In this document: in pieces, positions 57,028-64,000 of the stretch
Position numbering within the stretch: the first letter of the stretch is position 1
Layout of the letters: each line of letters begins with the position of its first letter
Source: Kuschelorhynchus macadamiae
Lineage: Eukaryota > Arthropoda > Insecta > Coleoptera > Curculionidae
Length of the DNA stretch: 64,000 bases
Reading direction: 5' to 3'
NCBI GenBank assembly: GCA_030620095.1
Contig: JAUTXW010005212.1
Coordinates: 832,001 to 896,000, forward strand
Notes under the pieces: generated by a model
Databases searched by the model: none
Told to the model about the DNA's origin: nothing
The model's input: only the letters and a program-made list of their open reading frames with translations
Made by a program: the position numbers and the translations under genes

Positions 57028-58105
57028 TTTACTTCCCACGTAAACGGAAAGTATTGTATTCGTAAAAAAATGTCCCTCCGAGATTTTTTCAGATCTTTGC
57101 GTTTCAGGGTCCCTAGATGCCGAAAAACATGTTTTCTCAATTCCGTCGGTCTGTGTGTCTCTCTATCTGTCGGTCTCTCTGTTCCCGGTATTGCTAAGAA
57201 ACTACTTACCCGATTGACAAATTTTGGTCAAGAATTAAGGGTCATATGGGGATGACCTAGTAACATTTTGGTAAAAATCTAATATGGCAAAACAAAATGG
57301 CAGCCTTGTGAATTGTTAAAAAATATTACTAAAATTACACAAAAATCAAGTTATATAGAAATCAACTGGAAAAATTTTGGTATAAATTCGTGATGGCCGA
57401 ACAAAATGGCGGCTTAGTAAAATATTTAAAAATTCTGTTCTCTGTTAGTTTGTCTGTCAGTTCACGGCATGAATTAAAAACTTATCAGATTGACTTCAAA
57501 TTTTAGTCAAAAATGTGGGAATGACCGGGTAATATTTTGGTAAAAATCCAATCTGCCGGAATAAGATGGCGGCCTAATAAAACGTTAAAAAAATATTACT
57601 GAAAAAACAAATTTTGAACAAAAATCAAGTTTTATATAGGAATGAACTGGTACTATTTTGGTATGGATATAAGAGAGCAAAATAAAGTGGCGGCCTAATA
57701 AAATATTTAAAAAACAGTCTGAAAAGAGTATTTATTAGATTAATTTCAAATTTTGTGCAAGCATTAAGTATGATATAGAAATAAACTGGTAACGCTGTGG
57801 TTCGAATTCAAGATAGCGGAACAAAATGGCGGCCAAATAATTTTTTTAAAAAATTAACGTAAAAAAAGTTTTAACTGACTTTAACTTTTGCAGAAAAATG
57901 ATATAGGGATAAATTTGTATGAATTAAACATGACAGAACAAAATGGGGGTGTGTGTTAATATAAATACTACTTATTGAATTTTTTTAAATTATGCCCAAA
58001 AATCAAGTGTGACATTGGTAGGAATCAAGGTAGAAATCCAATATGAAATGACTGTGTACTCAAACTAAATTGATCCACCCTTCACTATTCCAATAAAATC
58101 AAAGA
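57028..58105 (+). repeat. Family R repeat, complete (copy R6)
   Basis: The 5' end ACTTCCCACGTAAACGGAAA, GTATTGTATTCG is followed by CCCTCCGAGATTTTTTCAGA, GGGTCCCTAGATGCCG, the GTCTGTGTGTCTCTCTATCT run, and about six monomers with AAAATGGCGGC-like cores (57294, 57402, 57563, 57682, 57822, 57938). The 3' end reads CCACCCTTCACTATTCCAAT. About 1.08 kb, with no coding capacity. Confidence 0.78.
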
Positions 58106-58129
58106 CTCATAACGAGGGAAGTTCCGGGT

Positions 58130-58785
58130 AAAGGAAATTTATCGATTTTATTTTCAAAACCTCAACTGCTGAATTAAAGAAAAAATGTCAAAAATAATTT
58201 TAAGGTGTAATTTACAAGGTTTTTTTACATACAAAAGGTTTGTATAAACGTATAACTATTAATTAGATTTATCGTGTGCCAAATTTGAATGAAACATCTC
58301 TAAAGAAGATGTAGAAGGCGCATCAAGAAAACTAAAATATATTTACAATTTTAATACGTAGAAACCAGGAACGTAAACCAATATTCAGTAAATAATATGT
58401 TTCTTATGAACAATGGGTATAAAATATTTTCTAGTGCCGCCGATCCCACAAAAGTGTTGGTAAATCTAGGTTGACTAAATATAATCTTACGTCGTGGAGG
58501 TCACAATCGCTGGACACGATTACGCGTAAGGTCTAAGATTTTATCATAGCTAGACTTTGCGTGCCTACCTTTTATGTTCAGTTATTTAAATACAATAATC
58601 GTATAACTTTATGCGATATAAGCCACAACTGAAAGAAAATCAGAAAATGGATGAAGGAGATTTTCTTATTGAAGTTCGTTGCAACGTGAATATACTAATA
58701 ATAATGACTAGTATCGGACCGAAATCGACTCTTTGTGTCGCCGAATATGTCTGTCTTTAAGTAAAGTTTTGAATAATATTACTAA
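58130..58785. other. Gene-free stretch
   Basis: No recognised coding sequence, repeat or transposon end. The segment around 58440-58550 is less AT-rich but matches nothing I know. Confidence 0.4.

Positions 58786-58786
<1 letters not shown>

Positions 58787-58833
<47 letters not shown>
58787..58833. repeat. TA microsatellite
   Basis: Uninterrupted (TA)n of about 46 bp. Confidence 0.95.
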
Positions 58834-58837
<4 letters not shown>

Positions 58838-59019
58838 CTAGAGTAAACTGTATTAAGCCCTTAAAAAGTTTCGAGCAAAACAGAAGCTTGGACATAATAC
58901 AGATTTGCAACAACAAACTAGTATTAAGTCCCCTCACATAATACTAAAAATACTTGCGGTATTAACTCCTTCGGTCCATAAACGTTATGTTTACGAAGCA
59001 AATGTGCCGGCTATAAAAT

Positions 59020-59662
59020 GACTACCAGAGCAAAAAAAATTGCAAATGACAATGCTAGAGGGAGATAGGGATTTGCCAACTTTATTGAACATATCTGTAG
59101 ATAATAACTTCCAAGAAAATCAGAATTTCCAGGAATTCTTAGAGACAAGTCGAAATCCTAACTTAGAAATTGGTAAATATTTTTGTCATTTTCATATTAT
59201 TATATCTCATTACCAACGTTAAACAAATAAGTTATTGCTACCTGCTAATTCTTAATTATTGCTAGTGATATATTCCACAATTTTAGTAGAAGTTTACTAA
59301 AACATATTTTGGAGATAATACTGTTTAACATTAATATTTAACAAAATAAGTGGAATTAATACTAACGAATTCAATAATATATTTTTAATATAGAGTTGTC
59401 TGGGGTCTGCGTGAATCCAATTATTCATACTATAATGGTTACGGCGTACTTTTGGATAATGCAGGAGCATCCACATATAAAAATTATCAATCATAATTTT
59501 TTGTTACGCGGCCATACGCATATGGAAGTCGACGGTGATCATTCACTTATTAAAAGACAGCAAAAACGAACTCCTCTAAAAATAATGACGCCTTGGGACT
59601 GGCGACAACTAGCTAGACTTTGTTGTCGCTCAAAGCCTTTTAATGTTGTTAGTCGATTTTAA
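59020..59662 (+). pseudogene. DUF7869-like transposon protein relic with a possible intron
   Basis: The upstream part reads LQMTMLEGDRDLPTLLN, then EFLETSRNPNLEIG. A stretch with GT at 59173 and AG at about 59393-59395 could be a ~220-bp intron. The downstream frame reads LSGVCVNPIIHT, then MQEHPHIKIINHNFLLRGHT, then HMEVDGDHSLIKRQQKRTP and TPWDWRQLARLC, then KPFNVV, ending at 59660-59662. The GHTHMEVDxDHSLI block is characteristic of DUF7869-type proteins spread by DNA transposons in insects. The segment between GVCVN and QEHPH is far shorter than in relatives, so it is internally deleted. I infer a dead transposon gene. Confidence 0.55.
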
Positions 59663-59672
59663 AGTTTTTAAG

Positions 59673-59675
<3 letters not shown>

Positions 59676-59719
<44 letters not shown>

Positions 59720-59727
59720 TATATATA
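59676..59727. repeat. TA microsatellite
   Basis: (TA)n of about 50 bp interrupted by GCAT. Confidence 0.95.
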
Positions 59728-59814
59728 TTATATTTGTTTGCGTTTTCTTAAACCATGTCTAATATTTTTTTTGTTAAAAATTCTTGGGTACTGGTTTATT
59801 TTCTTAAAAGAATT

Positions 59815-59865
59815 ATTTATTTCCTTAACGTTTCGCGCTTCATAGAGAGCTTTTTCAAAAGGATG
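59815..59865 (-). ncRNA. Degenerate hammerhead-like motif 4
   Basis: Minus strand: TTGAAAA where CTGANGA is expected, then AGCTCTCTATGAAGCGC, then GAAACGTTAAGG. The arrangement box, hairpin, GAAACGTT resembles Penelope-type tails, but the first box is degraded. Confidence 0.35.
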
Positions 59866-60148
59866 TTATTGGCCTACAATAAATACAAAACTATAAAACA
59901 TCGATTGACACACTAAAAACTATTACAATAAAATGTTAAAATAGGACGTTATAATTTTTAAAACTCCAGTTTAAAAGTAATGTTAAAATCATGTTAAAAT
60001 ACATTGGTATACGCACCTTGGAAATAAAACAATTCACTGCATTATAGTAGCAATGATGTTTCAGTTGTGACTTGTGGAAATTAAATAAATACTACCGACA
60101 TGTTTTTTTTTTGTTTTTGGCTGAAAGCGATTATTTAGATTAACAATG

Positions 60149-61650
<1,502 letters not shown>

Positions 61651-61654
61651 AAGT

Positions 61655-62225
61655 GAAAAATACTGTAATCGTGAAAGTGAAGTGAAGGTTCCCTAGATGC
61701 CGAAAATATATTTTCTCAATTGCGTCGGACTATCTGTTTCCGGCATAGCTAAAAAACTACTTATCAGATTGATTTCAAATTTTGCTAAAAAATTAAGGGT
61801 TTTTTGGGGTCGATCTGGTAACATTTTGGTAAAAATCCAATATGGCGAAACAAAATAACAATATTAAAAAAAACTAATTACTATTAATTAATAATGAATG
61901 AATTCAGTGTTCAGATTTCGTGGAGTAAAGATCCCTGAAGATGCCTCGTGCAATTGAAGGCGAAACGTCGGATAGTAATTCCAATTTGACACGGTCCATG
62001 ATTTCTCAAATAACAACTATTTATTTAATTTGTTTTAAATTATGCGGGAAAATCGAGTGTCTAGGTGGAAACTGTAAAATATTGGTACTAATCCAATATG
62101 GTGGGGTGGAAAAAATTGCGCTCAATAAAAATATTTCAAAAGGCAGTATACACGTGCTACTAAATGACTGTGTGCGGAACTAAATTGCGCACACTTCACT
62201 AACTATTCCTAATAAAACGAAATAT
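61655..62225 (+). repeat. Family R repeat, short copy with an insertion (copy R7)
   Basis: Starts ACTGTAATCGTGAAAG, goes through CCCTAGATGCCGAAAATATA, GGCATAGCTAAAAAACTACT and CCAATATGGCGAAACAAAAT, and ends GTGCGGAACTAAATTG, CTATTCCTAATAAAACGAAA. It is interrupted near 61880-62005 by a Penelope-type tail. Confidence 0.72.
61935..61996 (+). ncRNA. Hammerhead-ribozyme-like motif 3, best conserved
   Basis: CTGAAGA at 61935-61941, stem II TGCC/AGGC around a CG-containing loop, GAAA at 61962-61965, CGT at 61966-61968, a 22-base segment with a GGA/TCC pair, ACG at 61991-61993, and the cleavage-type triplet GTC at 61994-61996. CGT pairs with ACG as stem III. Stem I, open to the flanks, is not convincing. 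Its overlap with a frame reading MPRAIEGETSDSNSNLTR is coincidental. Confidence 0.6.
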
Positions 62226-62229
62226 TCAG

Positions 62230-63675
62230 TAAAGGAAATTTACCGATTTTTTATACAGACTTATACTATAAACTACCATATTTGGGTTATAACTACTTTT
62301 TTTGAAAAAATCATACTGTTTGAGGTAATTGCAAAAAACAACTAGATTTCGCCCCTTTCACCCCTAAACAAAAACCCACGGTTCAAATTTAGGGTACATT
62401 TTAGGATATGTTTAGGACTTCAAAATAAAATAATCCAGCTTGGATATTTATATATTTTTTTATATTTAAATTCATAATATTTGTTTTAGAAATGGAGTGA
62501 TTTACTTCGGGGTAAAAATCAGCAGTTTATAAATTATAGAAAATCAAGCTAAAAGCAAATCGACTTTTGGCCAGCTAGATCGGTATAATATGCTTATGTG
62601 CATGTGTAGATATATGCCAAATTTCAATTTTATATCACTTCTCGAAGTCAGATAAAGAAAAAGTCGGATAAATCAAATTTAGTTACATAAATATATTTTT
62701 TATAGATCAAAACTAACTCTCAAAGAGAAATAATATATGATAAAATAATTACAACGAAATGAAATTCTAAAGCTCACTTAACGTATTATTCAAACCATGA
62801 GAAGTAACCTGGCTAATAATCCACATTTGCATACAGGATGTGAGCTTATAGCTATTCCCGCCCGATCTATCCATAAATATACAGTATATATCGATTGTGG
62901 CAAAATTGAAATTCTAAAAGCTATTAGACCGGTGGCTAACAGAGCGACGGCATTATAATCCTGGAAACCCGATCATCACGATAAGAAAACAATACAGAGG
63001 TTAGCATGTCCATCATCCAACATGCCATGGCCAAACAATCTCGCTGATCGAGTTTCGAATTAAGTTTTTTTTTTTGGTATTGGAAATTATTGGTATTGTT
63101 TGTGCCTATAGAAAATTATGCCAATTGGAATTTTTTTATAGATCAATTTATAATAGAGATAATGTGTTTCCTTTCCTTTTATTTACACCTAATAGCATTC
63201 TAAATACAGCTAATGAATAGCCAAAAATAGCCATGAATTATTTTTTCGGTAACACGCTATAAAAAAAAGTTCAAATAAAAATGCTTAAGCATCTCATTTT
63301 CTAGTATTTTTGTGGATTAATTCTTGTTTTACTTAGACAACTCTCTTAAGCTAAGCAGATACGGTTTGTTATATGCAGATATTAAGCTCGTCATTAATCT
63401 AAGTATGGAATCTCTATAGCCTGATCAAACTGAGCCTACACGTCCCAATAAAACTGTTTTTTTATATTTACTCGATTTTTAATCTGGTTGTCTCAGCTAC
63501 TTGACAGTAGTACGAAACCAAAAAAGATTAAAACATCCAAAAAAGTTTAGAGAACTTTACTACACTACTTTTATTCTATTAATCGTTTTTGTCTATTTAT
63601 TATATTAATTTTCGCTATTAGAACTTTAAGATTAAAATTTGAAATTTGGTACACTTCACTACCAGACTAAATATT
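62230..63675. other. Gene-free stretch
   Basis: AT-rich, no coding sequence, tandem repeat or transposon end recognised. Confidence 0.4.
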
Positions 63676-63677
63676 TT

Positions 63678-64000
63678 TGTTTCCCTCGTGAAAAGGAAGT
63701 ATTGTAATCGTGAAAAAATCACCCTCCGAAATTTCCTCAAATTTTTACGTCTTAGGGTACCTAGATGCCGGAAAACATGTTTTCTCAATTCCGTCGGTTT
63801 GTCTGTATGTTTCTTCTCGGCATAGCTAAAAAACTACTTACCCACTCACTTCAAATTTTGGTGAAAAATTAAAGGTCATATGGGGATGATCTGGTAACAT
63901 TTTGGTAAAAATCCAATATGGCGAAACAAAATGGCGGTTTAGTCAAATGTTAAAAAATTACCTACTAAAAAACTACTTATCCAATTTACTTAAAATTTTG
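63678..64000 (+). repeat. Family R repeat, 5' part, cut by window end (copy R8)
   Basis: TTTCCCTCGTGAAAAGGAAG, TATTGTAATCGTG, CACCCTCCGAAATTTC, CTAGATGCCGGAAAACATG and AATTCCGTCGGTTTGTCTGT, followed by CCAATATGGCGAAACAAAAT with a GGCGGTTTAG core. Plus orientation, 3' end outside the window. Confidence 0.75.

Noticed and set aside
61941..62183. Open frame beginning MPRAIEGETSDSNSNLTR, with a near-identical peptide on the minus strand at 46653-46925
   Set aside because: The repeated peptide is the translation of the hammerhead-like tail, conserved for RNA structure. It appears in different frames and strands with no shared downstream protein.

Overview
The window looks like gene-poor, AT-rich insect chromosomal DNA, quite possibly from a beetle. 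This is inferred from the transposon types present, not from any marker gene. No tRNA, rRNA or clearly intact host gene is visible. Almost every protein-like stretch is a decayed transposable element. The only possible host-type coding sequence is an unidentified two-exon candidate on the minus strand at about 23.16-23.70 kb.

Layout: 1-4.4 kb, repeat fragments and a decayed transposon-type coding relic. 4.46-6.48 kb, a Tc1/mariner-type element with ~0.45-kb terminal inverted repeats (TIRs) and a deleted transposase. 9-14 kb, fragments and MITEs. 14.6-16.5 kb, a diverged local duplication. 16.5-21.55 kb, a Gypsy-type LTR retrotransposon with an intact gag frame and badly deleted pol, whose LTR carries two heat-shock-element-like arrays. 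21.55-22.87 kb, a complete copy of an unclassified repeat called here family R. 25.5-27.3 kb, a decayed hAT transposon. 31.9 and 33.4 kb, pogo-like and mariner-like transposase remnants. 36.0-37.3 kb, a foldback hairpin, a TA microsatellite and a tyrosine-recombinase (Crypton-like) pseudogene.

39.3-45.5 kb holds a foldback-like structure with two ~1.3-kb inverted arms; a second long-TIR mariner (39.46-41.70 kb) and a pair of MITEs are inserted in its left arm. 46.5-47.6 kb has a TIR MITE and a Penelope-like retroelement relic with hammerhead-ribozyme-like motifs. 48.1-51.5 kb carries two head-to-tail R4/Dong-like LINE copies, the longer one bounded on both sides by TAA/TTA microsatellites. 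54.1-56.1 kb is a 5'-truncated Jockey/CR1-type LINE. 56.1-64 kb has four further copies of family R, a DUF7869-like transposon protein relic, three TA microsatellites and more hammerhead-like motifs.

No pathway or operon is present; the region is a nested record of transposon insertion, deletion and rearrangement. The observations most worth following are the heat-shock-like LTR promoter, the hammerhead-like Penelope tails, the foldback structure with its dated nesting order, the TAA-targeted LINE, and the family R arrays rich in an AAAATGGCGGC motif resembling YY1/Pho sites.
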